Below, one piece after another: positions 1-8,555 of a DNA stretch of 36,752 bases; position 1 is the stretch's first letter, and every line of letters begins with the position of its first letter. The notes under the pieces are model-generated. The model was not told the origin of the DNA and did no database searches. It saw only the letters and a program-made list of their open reading frames with translations. The position numbers and the translations under genes were made by a program. Source of the DNA: Bacillota bacterium (GTDB lineage Bacteria; Bacillota; Bacilli; Alicyclobacillales; SLC66); the NCBI GenBank assembly GCA_021846285.1, contig JAJZCB010000032.1, forward strand, positions 1 to 36,752, read 5' to 3'.

Positions 1-76
1 ACAAGCCGAAGCCCTGCTTGCATCTTACCTCATTACAGGCAATTTACAGATTCGCAACCAATTCCACAAAGTATGA

Positions 77-85
77 TGATATAAT
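77..85 (+). promoter_or_regulatory. Extended -10 promoter for the phosphoester operon
   Basis: The sequence TGATATAAT holds a perfect -10 hexamer (80-85) with the TGn extension one base upstream. No good -35 hexamer is seen at 16-18 bp, which is common for extended -10 promoters. Transcription would start near position 92 and leave a leader of about 120 nt before the first gene at 211. I see no riboswitch or terminator in that leader. Confidence 0.55.
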
Positions 86-210
86 CGTCACATAGGACAA
101 GAAATCCACTTTATTGCATTGAATTCAACAAACCGCATCCGAACAACGACGCGGTTGGGCGATGTGTTCCTGCTTCTATGGGAACTTCAGGTGGAGAGGA
201 GGGGATTTCG

Positions 211-1059
211 TTGAGTGAAGGCGGGCGAAAGTTGATCGTTGTGCTTGTGGACGGCATGCGCGACGATACAGCCAGAGAGAGGCTTGGTTTCGTTGAAGGC
301 TTGGTGTACCAGGGGCGTGGACTGCGAGCCCGCGCGCAGAGCATATTGCCCAGCCTGTCTCGGCCGTGCTACGAAGCGATTTTTACGGGAACCCAACCCG
401 TAGCAAACGGTGTGGTGAGCAACGATACAGTGCGTCTGTCGACACAGACAAGCATCTTCGACGTGCTTCATAACCACGGCCTCGTATCGGCGGTGGCAGG
501 CTATCACTGGTTGAGTGAACTCTATTGTCGCGCCCCGTTCGACTATGTGTTGGATCGTGAGCGCACCGATCCCGATGGTCGCATCCCCTTCGGTCGTTTT
601 TACTTCGAAGACAGCTATCCCGACTCGCACGTGTTTGCGGACGCTGAGGCGCTGCGGGTACGTAATCGACCTGACCTTCTGCTGATTCACCCAATGGGAG
701 TCGATGACGCAGGACATCACTTCGGCGCAGCATCGAAACAATACGCGAGTCAGGTGTTGCGGATTGACATGATATTGGCGCGGGTGCTTCCAGGGTGGCT
801 GGAAGAAGGATGCGACGTGATCGTGACCGCTGATCATGGAATGGATGAATTTGGCCTTCACGGTGGACCGGACGATGGCGTGCGTACGGTGCCTTTGTAT
901 TTCTTTAGCACCCTGCTCACAAAGGTTGGAATTTACGCAGAGCATACTCTTGCACAAACAGCGATGGCCGCCCTGTTCTGTCGCATATTGGGGCTTCCTC
1001 CGGCGGAAACTATGGAGCCGGTCCCTACAGACGTTGAACGGGACTGGTTTTCCAAATAA
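211..1059 (+). CDS. Alkaline-phosphatase-superfamily phosphodiesterase/phosphatase
   Basis: This 282-residue cytoplasmic protein has the layout of the nucleotide pyrophosphatase/phosphodiesterase branch of the alkaline phosphatase superfamily. The metal-binding Asp is in LVDGM (about residue 14), the likely nucleophile is Ser50 in PSLSRP, and further metal ligands are in GVDDAGHH (164-170), TADHGMDE (207-213) and His217. No signal peptide is visible, so it should act on an imported substrate. The TTG start at 211 was chosen because a strong SD (GGAGAGGAGGGG) sits just upstream; an ATG at 178 lacks one. It opens an operon with an ABC importer, a DeoR regulator and a PHP phosphatase, which suggests release of phosphate or an alcohol from an imported phosphoester or phosphonate. 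The substrate is not determined by the sequence. Phosphonoacetate hydrolase and phosphopentomutase-like enzymes share this fold and remain alternatives. Confidence 0.8.
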   Translation: MSEGGRKLIVVLVDGMRDDTARERLGFVEGLVYQGRGLRARAQSILPSLSRPCYEAIFTGTQPVANGVVSNDTVRLSTQTSIFDVLHNHGLVSAVAGYHWLSELYCRAPFDYVLDRERTDPDGRIPFGRFYFEDSYPDSHVFADAEALRVRNRPDLLLIHPMGVDDAGHHFGAASKQYASQVLRIDMILARVLPGWLEEGCDVIVTADHGMDEFGLHGGPDDGVRTVPLYFFSTLLTKVGIYAEHTLAQTAMAALFCRILGLPPAETMEPVPTDVERDWFSK

Positions 1060-1092
1060 AAATCAAACGGTGAGAAAGAAGGATGTATACTA

Positions 1093-2235
1093 ATGAAACA
1101 GAAGAAACGGTCGGCACTGTTTGTAGCGCTCAGTCTGTGCAGCGTCAGTGTCATCGCTGGCTGTGGAACCAACGCGGCCGCGTCAAATCCTGCGCCCGCG
1201 AATACTCCGAGTCCATCCAGCACTCCTTCCACTTCAGCTATTCCGGTTACCGTTTCGTTGACCACTCTTATTGCGAAGGCCAAAGCGGAGGGAACTGTAC
1301 ACGGTTTCGGCATGCCGGCCAACTGGGCCAACCTCGGCAACATGTGGGCGAGTTTTCAAAAGAAGTATGGCGTCAAGACCGTGTATCAGGCGGAAGGGAA
1401 CATGTCGTCTGGACAGGAACTGCAAGCATTTCAGAGCGAGAAGAACCACCCCATCGGCGATGTCGGCGACATTGGCATTTCGTTTGGCCCTACGGCGGTG
1501 CAGATGGGCGTTGCCGCACCTTTTAAAAACAAATACTGGAGTCAGATCCCCAACAATCTGAAAGATCCTGGCGGTCACTGGGCAGCAGCCTATTACGGCG
1601 TGACAGCTTTCGAAGTGAACACGAACAAGGTTAAGGATGTTCCCACCACTTGGGCCGATCTGCTAAAACCAGAGTACAAAGGCATGATAGGTTTCGCGGA
1701 TCCCAGACAGGCGGCTGTCAGCCTTGACGCCGTGATCGCGGCTGCGTACGCGAATGGCGGAAGCATTAACAACATCGAGCCCGGGCTCAAATTCTTCGCA
1801 AAACTAAAGAAGATCGGCAACTGGACCGGGGCGAATTATAGCACAGCGGCCATGCAGACCGGCCAGATTGCAATTGGAATTACCTGGAACTACCTCGCTG
1901 AGGCCGACCAGCAGCAATTCGCCGGCAAGCCGCCCATCAGTGTGGTTGTGCCATCGGACGGCGCCGTTGCCGGGCCTTATGTGGAGGTGGTAAACAAATA
2001 CGCTCCTCATCCGTATGCGGCGCGTTTGCTGAATACCTATCTGTTCTCTGACGCGGGGCAGATCTCATACGCGGAAGGCGGGGCGTATCCGGTTCGTCTC
2101 CCGTACCTGAAGTTGCCGGCGAGCGTGAAGTTGCCGCCTCTCAATCCGAGCAGCGTGCACTTTTTGTCAGGCAATCTCAGTAAGGCGCAAAGCGCGATAG
2201 TGACCGGTTGGGGTCCGCAAGTGCTGGGCCAATAG
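1093..2235 (+). CDS. ABC transporter substrate-binding lipoprotein (type 2 PBP, PotD/FbpA/PhnS-like)
   Basis: This 380-residue protein begins with a positively charged lipoprotein signal peptide ending in the lipobox VIAG-Cys (Cys at about residue 24), followed by a Ser/Pro/Thr-rich linker (about 30-50). The mature part reads like the extracellular solute-binding family used for polyamines, ferric iron, thiamine and 2-aminoethylphosphonate. An AYYGVTAFEVNTNKV stretch (about 168-182) is typical of the strand region that lines the ligand cleft in this family. It lies 33 bp after the phosphoesterase and 23 bp before the first permease, clearly the same operon. Of four binding proteins in the window, it is the only one with a lipobox. 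The ligand is inferred from the neighbours to be a phosphorylated or phosphonate compound. Confidence 0.85.
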   Translation: MKQKKRSALFVALSLCSVSVIAGCGTNAAASNPAPANTPSPSSTPSTSAIPVTVSLTTLIAKAKAEGTVHGFGMPANWANLGNMWASFQKKYGVKTVYQAEGNMSSGQELQAFQSEKNHPIGDVGDIGISFGPTAVQMGVAAPFKNKYWSQIPNNLKDPGGHWAAAYYGVTAFEVNTNKVKDVPTTWADLLKPEYKGMIGFADPRQAAVSLDAVIAAAYANGGSINNIEPGLKFFAKLKKIGNWTGANYSTAAMQTGQIAIGITWNYLAEADQQQFAGKPPISVVVPSDGAVAGPYVEVVNKYAPHPYAARLLNTYLFSDAGQISYAEGGAYPVRLPYLKLPASVKLPPLNPSSVHFLSGNLSKAQSAIVTGWGPQVLGQ

Positions 2236-2258
2236 CGCGGGAAAGGAATTGTCACAAC

Positions 2259-3122
2259 GTGCGTAAAACGAGTCTGATCTTTGTTTACGGACCGCTGTTG
2301 GTGTTTCTTGCACTTTTCGCGCTGGTTCCGATCATCGGTGTCATCTCGTCGAGTGTCTGGGTGCGCGGAATCACGAGCGAATTTTATGCGCAGAGTCTAT
2401 CCGGTCAGTATTTGAACGCCTTTGTGACGACAATAAAAGTTGCATTCTGGAGCGGTCTTGTGGGGCTGATCGGTGGCGGGCTGGCAGCCCTTTCGCTCTG
2501 GCGCACCAGATGGCGGTGGCTCACCACGGCCATTTCCGCCCTTGCGGGTGTCCTCGCAAACTTTGCCGGTTTGCCCCTCGCCGTGGCATTCATGGTGACA
2601 CTGGGCGCGTCGGGGCTTGTAACCAACGCGCTTCAGGCTCTTTTGCACATCAATCTCTCGCAAATGGGGTTCAACTTATCCTCTTCGGGCGGATTGATTC
2701 TGGTGTACTCAGCTTTTCAGGTTCCGCTCGCTTTGCTTGTATCGCTGCCGGCGTTCAGTTCTATTCCGGATGATCTTGAAGCGGCGGCGCTGTCTCTCGG
2801 TTGTGGCGTGCCGGGGTATCTATGGCGGGTATTGTTGCCCATTCTCGCGCCGTCTTTACTCGGTACGTTCGCGCTGTTGTTTGCCAACGCATTTTCGGCT
2901 TATGTAACGGCGTACGCCATCGCAGGCGGATCGATCAACCTCGTTCCGATCCAGATCGGATATTTGATCGATGGCAATGTATCGCTGAACGTCGGTCTTG
3001 GGAATGCGCTGGCGGTTGAAGAAATGGTTGTGCTGGGCGCGTCTTTGTGGGTGTTTGCGCTGTCCGTTCGCCTTCGCGCTAAACGCCGCGCGAAAGTGAA
3101 GGGGGCGATGACGATTGTTTGA
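2259..3122 (+). CDS. ABC transporter permease, subunit 1
   Basis: This 287-residue integral membrane protein has several strongly hydrophobic helices, beginning with LIFVYGPLLVFLALFALVP (about 6-24). The conserved coupling-loop region of binding-protein-dependent permeases is present as EAAALSLGCGVPGYLWRVLLP (about 185-205, the EAA motif). The start chosen is GTG at 2259, with GGAAAGGA upstream; the open frame extends to 2208 but that would overlap the binding protein. The gene overlaps the next permease by 8 bp, indicating translational coupling. The PotB/CysT/PhnU-type permease family fits the ATPase and binding protein beside it. Confidence 0.85.
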   Translation: MRKTSLIFVYGPLLVFLALFALVPIIGVISSSVWVRGITSEFYAQSLSGQYLNAFVTTIKVAFWSGLVGLIGGGLAALSLWRTRWRWLTTAISALAGVLANFAGLPLAVAFMVTLGASGLVTNALQALLHINLSQMGFNLSSSGGLILVYSAFQVPLALLVSLPAFSSIPDDLEAAALSLGCGVPGYLWRVLLPILAPSLLGTFALLFANAFSAYVTAYAIAGGSINLVPIQIGYLIDGNVSLNVGLGNALAVEEMVVLGASLWVFALSVRLRAKRRAKVKGAMTIV

Positions 3123-3915
3123 GAAGTGGCTCTATCGCGTCCTCATTGGACTGTTTCTCCTTCAAGTGCTGCTGCCATTTGCGGGTCTTATCCAATTTAC
3201 GCTCGTTGGCGGCAGCGGCGCGCTGTCATTCGCCAGTTTTGCAACACTGTTTTCCGATCCGTCGTTTGCCTCCAGTCTACTGAATTCACTGTGGCTCGCG
3301 GCGTCCGCTGTGCTGCTCTCCATAGTGATTTTCACTCCGCCAGTCTGGCATGCCTATCTGTATGCGCCGAGACTGCTGCGCGTTATCGAAGCCGTGAGTT
3401 TTGTGCCTTTTGTCGTTCCGGCAGTGGTATTGGCACTGGCTTACGTGCAGTTTTTCTCTTCTGGTCCACTGGATCTTGTCGGCACACCTTATCTGTTGCC
3501 GTTTGCGTTTGCGCTTCTAGGCATGCCATTCTATATACAGGTGTTTTTGAATCGACTGCGTCACGCTGACGCGCGCGCTATCCACGAAGCAGCCCAGACG
3601 CTTGGCGCAAGCGATTTTCAGGCATTCGTCAGGATACAGCTGCCGTTGTTGCGCTCCGGGATCATCAACGGCAGCCTGCTGGTGTTCACCATCTCCATCG
3701 GAGAGTTCACAATCACCCAATTGACCACCGGCGGATCATATAGCACGTTGCCGCTTTACCTGCTGATCACTTTCACCAATAACCCGCTCGAGGGATCGGC
3801 GATGGCTGTGGTCACGCTGTTTCTGGCAGTGGCGGGCGTCGTCGCGGCGCTGTCCGCAGCCTCGAGCAGGCGTCGACGAATACATGCCGTTACCGCAAGC
3901 GAGGAGGCGTCATGA
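3115..3915 (+). CDS. ABC transporter permease, subunit 2
   Basis: This 266-residue integral membrane protein is the second pore subunit, PotC/PhnV-like. It starts with a hydrophobic helix (VLIGLFLLQVLLPFAGLI, about 9-26). The EAA coupling motif is IHEAAQTLGASDFQAFVRIQLP (about 156-177). The start is TTG at 3115, inside the end of the preceding gene, with an SD-like GAAGGGGG just upstream. The last codons overlap the ATG of the ATPase gene by four bases. A short Arg-rich tail faces the cytoplasm. Confidence 0.83.
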   Translation: MFEKWLYRVLIGLFLLQVLLPFAGLIQFTLVGGSGALSFASFATLFSDPSFASSLLNSLWLAASAVLLSIVIFTPPVWHAYLYAPRLLRVIEAVSFVPFVVPAVVLALAYVQFFSSGPLDLVGTPYLLPFAFALLGMPFYIQVFLNRLRHADARAIHEAAQTLGASDFQAFVRIQLPLLRSGIINGSLLVFTISIGEFTITQLTTGGSYSTLPLYLLITFTNNPLEGSAMAVVTLFLAVAGVVAALSAASSRRRRIHAVTASEEAS

Positions 3916-4985
3916 TGTTATCCGTCCGCAATTTGACGAAGCAGTTTCGCGATCATACCGCAGTAGAAGATTTTTCTGCTGAAGTGGCCGCGGGCGAATT
4001 CATCGCCCTGCTTGGCCCGAGCGGTTCCGGTAAAACGACGGTGCTGCGAATGGTCGCCGGTTTGCTCCAGCCGACTTCGGGGGCCGTGTATCTTGGGGAT
4101 CGGAATGTGACGAAGACGAGGCCGAAGGATCGGCAGATCGGCGTGGTGTTCCAGTCCTATGCGCTCTTTCCGCATCTGACGGCGGGCGACAATATCGCCT
4201 TCTCGCTGAAGGTTCGACGGTGGAGCAAGCAGGATACCGCGCGTCGGGTCGATGAATTGCTGGAGATCACACAGTTAAGCCACCGCAAAGACTACTATCC
4301 GGAACAGATGAGTGGCGGCGAGCGGCAGCGCGTGGCGTTGGCTCGCGCCCTTGCGTTTAACCCGCCATTGCTGCTGTTGGATGAACCACTTTCTGCGCTT
4401 GACGCGAAGGTTCGGATCAGTTTGCGCGAAATGCTGAAAGATGTGCAGCGCAGACTGCATGTGACGGCCGTGATGGTAACCCACGATCAGGAAGAAGCGT
4501 TGTCTCTCGCTGATCGGGTGATCGTTATGCAATCCGGGCAGATTGAACAGATCGGCACGCCTGAAGAAGTGTATCACTCTCCACAGACTGCCTTTGTCTC
4601 GACGTTCGTCGGTGTGGCCACGCCCATTCCAGTCACAGCGGCAGGCGATGGATCGCATGACGTTCGTTGGGGTGATTACGCGTTTCCCTGGATGCTTACG
4701 ATCGCTCAGAAGCGAGAGCTTGCTGATGGAGGCACGCATATCTATATTCGTCCAGAAGCTGTCAAGTTGTTGTCAGCGCCGACAGCAGGTCATGAGCCAA
4801 CGGGAGAAGTGCTGTTCAGCATGTTTCTTGGCAATGCTGTGCGGGTTCGTGTACGCATGTCTGACGAAATAGTCCTGACTGCGGATGTCATGGGCGGGAA
4901 GGCGATGTATCGTCCAGGGCAGAGCGTCTTTGTGCAACTCTGTGACGATCGAGTAGACCCGAAAGATGACCCGCAAGATCGATAA
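3912..4985 (+). CDS. ABC transporter ATP-binding protein with TOBE-like C-terminus
   Basis: This 357-residue ATPase energises the importer formed by the two upstream permeases. Walker A is GPSGSGKT (about 35-42), the Q-loop is VVFQSYALFPHLT (about 79-91), the signature is MSGGERQRVALARAL (about 133-147), Walker B/D-loop is LLLLDEPLSALDAK (about 152-165), and the switch His is in VMVTHDQEE. About 120 residues follow the nucleotide-binding domain and match the TOBE/MOP-type regulatory region of PotA/UgpC/FbpC proteins. An SD of GAGGAGG precedes the overlapping ATG start. Together with the binding protein and permeases this forms a complete importer. Confidence 0.9.
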   Translation: MMLSVRNLTKQFRDHTAVEDFSAEVAAGEFIALLGPSGSGKTTVLRMVAGLLQPTSGAVYLGDRNVTKTRPKDRQIGVVFQSYALFPHLTAGDNIAFSLKVRRWSKQDTARRVDELLEITQLSHRKDYYPEQMSGGERQRVALARALAFNPPLLLLDEPLSALDAKVRISLREMLKDVQRRLHVTAVMVTHDQEEALSLADRVIVMQSGQIEQIGTPEEVYHSPQTAFVSTFVGVATPIPVTAAGDGSHDVRWGDYAFPWMLTIAQKRELADGGTHIYIRPEAVKLLSAPTAGHEPTGEVLFSMFLGNAVRVRVRMSDEIVLTADVMGGKAMYRPGQSVFVQLCDDRVDPKDDPQDR

Positions 4986-5048
4986 AAGCCAATCCTGCGG
5001 CAGTGTGGGTGGCCAAGTGGAATGTTTTGACCCGGGATGTGATGCGGC

Positions 5049-5828
5049 GTGTTGGCCATTGAAAGACAAAGGATGATTCTTGATAGAGTGGTGACAGAGT
5101 CATCGATCCGCGTGGTGGACTTGGCCGATAGTCTGCACGTGTCAGGAGAGACGATTCGGCGGGACCTCCTGGCGCTGGAACAACAGGGACTGGTCCGTCG
5201 CGTGCATGGCGGTGCGGTCGATGCGCGTCAGGATGCTGGCGACCGATTATTTCAAGAGCGAGAAACAATTCGTATAGAAGAAAAGCGCGCCATCGGACTG
5301 CGCGCTGCAGAACTCGTGCAAGACGGGGACATCATTGCAGTCGACGTTGGCACGACCGCACTGGTGTTTTGCGAGGCGTTGCGCAGCAAACGCCGCCTGA
5401 CCGTGATCACGCCGTCCATCAAAGCGGCGCTGCTGCTCAGACAGACGAGTGACGCCCGGGTGATTGTCACTGGAGGGGAACTGCAGGAAGACGAACCGTA
5501 TCTCGCGGGGTATTTGGCTGAAGCGGCTTTGCGCCAGTTTCATGTCACACGCGCGTTCATTTCCGCCGGCGGCATCGCCCTTGATACGGGGATTACGGAT
5601 TATCACGACGGTGAAGTGCAGATGCGCAAGGTCATGCTGCAATGTGCGAGCCAAGTGACGGTCCTGGCAGATTCGAGCAAGATGGGTGTGCGGGCGTTCG
5701 CGGTGGTCGGACCTCTGCGCCTCATGGACACGCTCATCACCGACGCGGGATTGCATTCGTCCATGCAGCAAAAATTGGAGCAGCTTGGCATCGAAGTGCT
5801 TGTTGCCGAAGCGCCAGTCAGGAAGTGA
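5049..5828 (+). CDS. DeoR/GlpR-family transcriptional regulator
   Basis: This 259-residue protein has an N-terminal winged helix-turn-helix (about 2-55, including VVDLADSLHVSGETIRRDLL and the typical RRVHGGAV end). It is followed by the DeoR C-terminal sensor fold, with DIIAVDVGTTAL, ITPSIKAALLL and the late ADSSKMG motif (about 208-214). DeoR proteins usually repress their own operon and are released by a phosphorylated sugar or polyol. Its place between the importer genes and the PHP phosphatase suggests it controls this operon. The start is GTG at 5049, with only a modest SD; the TTG directly after it is an alternative. Confidence 0.87.
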   Translation: MLAIERQRMILDRVVTESSIRVVDLADSLHVSGETIRRDLLALEQQGLVRRVHGGAVDARQDAGDRLFQERETIRIEEKRAIGLRAAELVQDGDIIAVDVGTTALVFCEALRSKRRLTVITPSIKAALLLRQTSDARVIVTGGELQEDEPYLAGYLAEAALRQFHVTRAFISAGGIALDTGITDYHDGEVQMRKVMLQCASQVTVLADSSKMGVRAFAVVGPLRLMDTLITDAGLHSSMQQKLEQLGIEVLVAEAPVRK

Positions 5829-5832
5829 TGGA

Positions 5833-6711
5833 TTGAAAGGAGAACAAACAGGCGGGTTTCTGAAGTGGGATGGGCATACGCATGGGCCGTACTGTCACCA
5901 TGGGAGCGACGCGGCCATGGCGGATTATATCGTTCGAGCGATAGACCAGGGTTTTCATCGGATCACTTTGACGGAACACCCGCCGCTGCCTGATGGTTGG
6001 CTGGACGACCAGGCGGTTCAACGCACGCTGGCCATGCCCCGCGAGGATCTGGCGCAATATCTGAGGGATGCGTGGACGGCCAAGGAGCGTTTTGCGGACC
6101 GCATCGATGTGCGTGTGGGGCTGGAGGTTGACTTTCTCCATGACAACGAGCCGTTTACCTGGAGCTTGTTTGAGCAGGCCCAGTCACTCATAGAGGAAGT
6201 GATCATCTCCGTGCACTTTCTGCCGGGAATCGGCGGGGTGCGCTGCATCGATCTGACGTCGCATGACGTTGCGACAGGCTTGCTCGCTTATTATGGGTCG
6301 ATGGAACGGCTGGTCGAGATCTATTTTGAGCATCAGGAACAGGCGATTCAGTTGGCGAAGACGTTTCCTGTTCCGGCGCGGCTTGGCCATGCAACACTGA
6401 TTGACAAGTTCCGCCGGGATCTGCCAACGTATGATCCGCAATGGCGTCGGCAACACCTGCAGCGTATTTTTTCCCTCCTTCTTGAAAACGGGATAGCTCT
6501 TGACGCCAACACAGCGGGATTGACGCTGCCCACCTGCGCCTCCATGTATCCGCCGGTGGAAGACGTGGCCAGTGCCTGGGCGATGGGCGTGTCGTGCGTG
6601 TTCGGTTCCGATGCGCACGCGCCGGACGCCATCGGCAGGCACTATGAAACTTACGAACAATTGCAATCATGCGCGCCGCCGTCAGGGGAAACTTCTCATA
6701 AGACCCGGTAA
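5833..6711 (+). CDS. PHP-domain phosphoesterase (HisJ-like)
   Basis: This 292-residue protein belongs to the PHP family that includes HisJ-type histidinol-phosphatase. Metal ligands are visible in order: HTH near residue 16, Glu-His in TLTEHPP, Glu in GLEVDF, His in SVHFLPG, His in RLGHATL and Asp-His in FGSDAHAP. It should hydrolyse a small phosphomonoester in the cytoplasm. The start chosen is TTG at 5833, seven bases after an AGGAAG SD that overlaps the end of the regulator gene; no ATG is available without entering that gene. No other his gene is nearby, so a role in the phosphoester operon is more likely than histidine synthesis. That is an inference. Confidence 0.8.
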   Translation: MKGEQTGGFLKWDGHTHGPYCHHGSDAAMADYIVRAIDQGFHRITLTEHPPLPDGWLDDQAVQRTLAMPREDLAQYLRDAWTAKERFADRIDVRVGLEVDFLHDNEPFTWSLFEQAQSLIEEVIISVHFLPGIGGVRCIDLTSHDVATGLLAYYGSMERLVEIYFEHQEQAIQLAKTFPVPARLGHATLIDKFRRDLPTYDPQWRRQHLQRIFSLLLENGIALDANTAGLTLPTCASMYPPVEDVASAWAMGVSCVFGSDAHAPDAIGRHYETYEQLQSCAPPSGETSHKTR

Positions 6712-6800
6712 AAAACCTTCGCAAAATACAGGACTTACCCTGTTTCTTGCGACCGCCGCGGGAATATGCTAAAGTCATTCGTAACTTAAACCCAGACACC

Positions 6801-6911
6801 GGACTCTGATCGAGACTGGAGCAAGCACTGGGGCCATGAAGTCCGGCAACCATCGATCCAGTGTCGGTTGGCGCACATTCCGGAAAGACACTTGTCTCTC
6901 GAGATGAGAGG
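6801..6911 (+). promoter_or_regulatory. S-box (SAM-I) riboswitch aptamer
   Basis: The leader of the PLP-enzyme gene carries the conserved S-box segments in order. These are the CTCT...GATCGAGA helix P1/kink-turn part (6804-6815), GGCCATGAAGTCCGGCAACC (6832-6851), the J3/4-P4 segment GGCGCACATTCCGG (6870-6883), and the closing GAGATGAGAG (6901-6910) that pairs with the 5' CTCT. Known S-box elements bind S-adenosylmethionine and, with a following terminator as here, turn expression off when SAM is plentiful. Confidence 0.9.
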
Positions 6912-6927
6912 GACGTGGGTACTTGCC

Positions 6928-6950
6928 ACCTCCCTGCTGGAGGTTTTTTT
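6928..6950 (+). terminator. Riboswitch-controlled intrinsic terminator
   Basis: ACCTCC (6928-6933) pairs with GGAGGT (6939-6944) and runs into seven T residues (6944-6950). It lies between the S-box aptamer and the SD of the next gene, so it is the expression platform of the switch. Confidence 0.82.
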
Positions 6951-6976
6951 CGTTTACGCTAAGGGAGGATGCTCGA

Positions 6977-8191
6977 TTGAACGATGAACCGCTTGACAGT
7001 GACCTTGACGTACAGACACTCTTGGTGCATGCGGGAAATGCGCGCAGGAACCTGCGTTCTACCGCGCTCAGCATATATCCAAGCACAAGTTTCATAGCAG
7101 ATTCTCCTGAACAGTTGGACGATATAATGGCTGAACGCGTTCACGGGTACTCCTATGCGAGACATTCCAACCCTACTGTGGACGGGTTAACGGACGCCGT
7201 GAAGCGGCTGGAACAAGCCGAGACTGTAATTGCCACAGGATCGGGCATGGCGGCCATCGATGCGGCGCTGTTCGCTACAGGTCTCCGGATGGGGGACACC
7301 GTTCTTCTCAGTCGGGATCTGTATGGCGCGTCTCTCAATCTTGTCGGGAAAGTATGGTCGCAGTATGGGATTGAATTCGTCGTCGTCGATCTCACGGATC
7401 TGCAAACAGTGGAAACTACGCTTAAACAACTTCGCCCCAAGGTGATGCTGTTTGAGACGGTGTCCAATCCGCTGCTCAAGGTCGTCGATGCGCCTGCCCT
7501 CGTGAAGATGGCGCATGAAGTGTCCTGCCAGGTGATTGTCGACAGTACTTTTACCACACCGCTCATGACGCGGCCGTTGACGTTCGGTGCGGATTTGGTG
7601 GTGCACAGCGCCACGAAGTATCTGGGCGGACACGGAGACGCGATGGGCGGCATTGTGGCGGCGGGCAATGCGAAATATCATGACGCTCTTCATCAATATC
7701 TCAAATTGCGCGGCGGAGTTCTGGGGCCGTTTGAAGCGTGGTTGATTCACCGGGGCTTGCAAACGCTCGCGGTTCGTTTCGAACGACAGTGTGCAAACGC
7801 ATGGGAACTGGCAACGCGTTTGGAGGAGACCGGCCGACTGCGTGCTGTCTATCACCCGTTTCTGGCGAGCCATCCCACAGTAGAAACGGCGAAACGGCTG
7901 TTGCCGAAAAATCTTGGCGGGGCGGTTGTAACACTTGAACTTGACGGGGGTCGCCGTGAAGCTTATCAGTTCCTCAAAGCACTGAAAGTGGTCAGACCAG
8001 CTACGACTGTTGGCGATGTTTATACATTGTGCCTGTACCCGCTGGTCGCGTCGCACAGAAATCAGACGGAAGAAGAGCGCCTGAGTATGGGGATTACGGA
8101 GGGAACAGTACGACTTGCCGTCGGCCTGGAACATCCGGACGACATTTACGCAGATATTGTCCAGGCAGTCGAAGCCGCCGTTCGGGTCTGA
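6977..8191 (+). CDS. Cys/Met-metabolism PLP-dependent enzyme (MetB/MetC/MetI/methionine gamma-lyase type)
   Basis: This 404-residue enzyme belongs to the transsulfuration family (PLP fold type I). The cofactor lysine lies in VHSATKYLGGHGD, and the family substrate and cofactor residues appear in YARHSNPT and TGSGMAAIDAAL near the N-terminus. The reaction may be gamma-synthase, beta-lyase or gamma-lyase chemistry on a sulfur amino acid; sequence alone does not choose between them. The TTG start at 6977 is preceded by AAGGGAGG eight bases upstream. Upstream in-frame codons fall in the terminator hairpin and cannot be used. The SAM riboswitch shows that it serves methionine or cysteine metabolism. 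Confidence 0.88.
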   Translation: MNDEPLDSDLDVQTLLVHAGNARRNLRSTALSIYPSTSFIADSPEQLDDIMAERVHGYSYARHSNPTVDGLTDAVKRLEQAETVIATGSGMAAIDAALFATGLRMGDTVLLSRDLYGASLNLVGKVWSQYGIEFVVVDLTDLQTVETTLKQLRPKVMLFETVSNPLLKVVDAPALVKMAHEVSCQVIVDSTFTTPLMTRPLTFGADLVVHSATKYLGGHGDAMGGIVAAGNAKYHDALHQYLKLRGGVLGPFEAWLIHRGLQTLAVRFERQCANAWELATRLEETGRLRAVYHPFLASHPTVETAKRLLPKNLGGAVVTLELDGGRREAYQFLKALKVVRPATTVGDVYTLCLYPLVASHRNQTEEERLSMGITEGTVRLAVGLEHPDDIYADIVQAVEAAVRV

Positions 8192-8295
8192 GAGAGCGAC
8201 GGTGCACCGAACAAATATATGACATAACAATGTTATATTATAGAACTAAACCGGGTGGTTCTTGCGGCTGTATGTAATGAAACCTGACACGAATG

Positions 8296-8325
8296 TTGAC
8301 TGCAGGGTTGTCTTTGGTGTATCCT
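8296..8325 (+). promoter_or_regulatory. Sigma-A promoter for the small unknown gene
   Basis: TTGACT (8296-8301) and TATCCT (8320-8325) are separated by 18 bp. The start site would be near 8332, about 35 nt before the small coding region at 8367. The 104 bases between the PLP-enzyme gene and this promoter show no clear terminator. Confidence 0.5.
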
Positions 8326-8366
8326 GATTTCAATGTAAGGTTATTTGACGTGTAGGGGTGATTGGC

Positions 8367-8555
8367 GTGTCATCGACAGGCGATTTTGAAACGTATGTCT
8401 TGTCCCGCGCGGATCTCCCGGAGTGGCCATCCGTGTTGCGCCAATTTCGCAGTCGTGTCGAGTCATCAGAAATCAAAATTGTCGATATTAGGCGATATCA
8501 CGATGAACTGATCATTACCTTTCGTAATTTGCAATCGCGACGGAACTGCAAATGA
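8367..8555 (+). CDS. Small protein of unknown function (62 aa)
   Basis: I do not recognise this protein. It is about 62 residues, soluble, with mixed charge and a predicted alpha-beta pattern (a Trp-containing helix followed by IKIVDIRRYHDELIITF). The GTG at 8367 was chosen because AGGGGTG ends seven bases before it; a GTG at 8358 lies inside that SD. A good promoter directly upstream supports real expression. It precedes the sigma-factor operon on the same strand but a separate -10-like element lies between them. Confidence 0.45.
   Translation: MSSTGDFETYVLSRADLPEWPSVLRQFRSRVESSEIKIVDIRRYHDELIITFRNLQSRRNCK

Noticed and set aside
5833-6711. Histidine-biosynthesis histidinol-phosphatase
   Set aside because: The fold fits, but no his genes are near and the operon context is phosphoester uptake; kept as a general PHP phosphoesterase.
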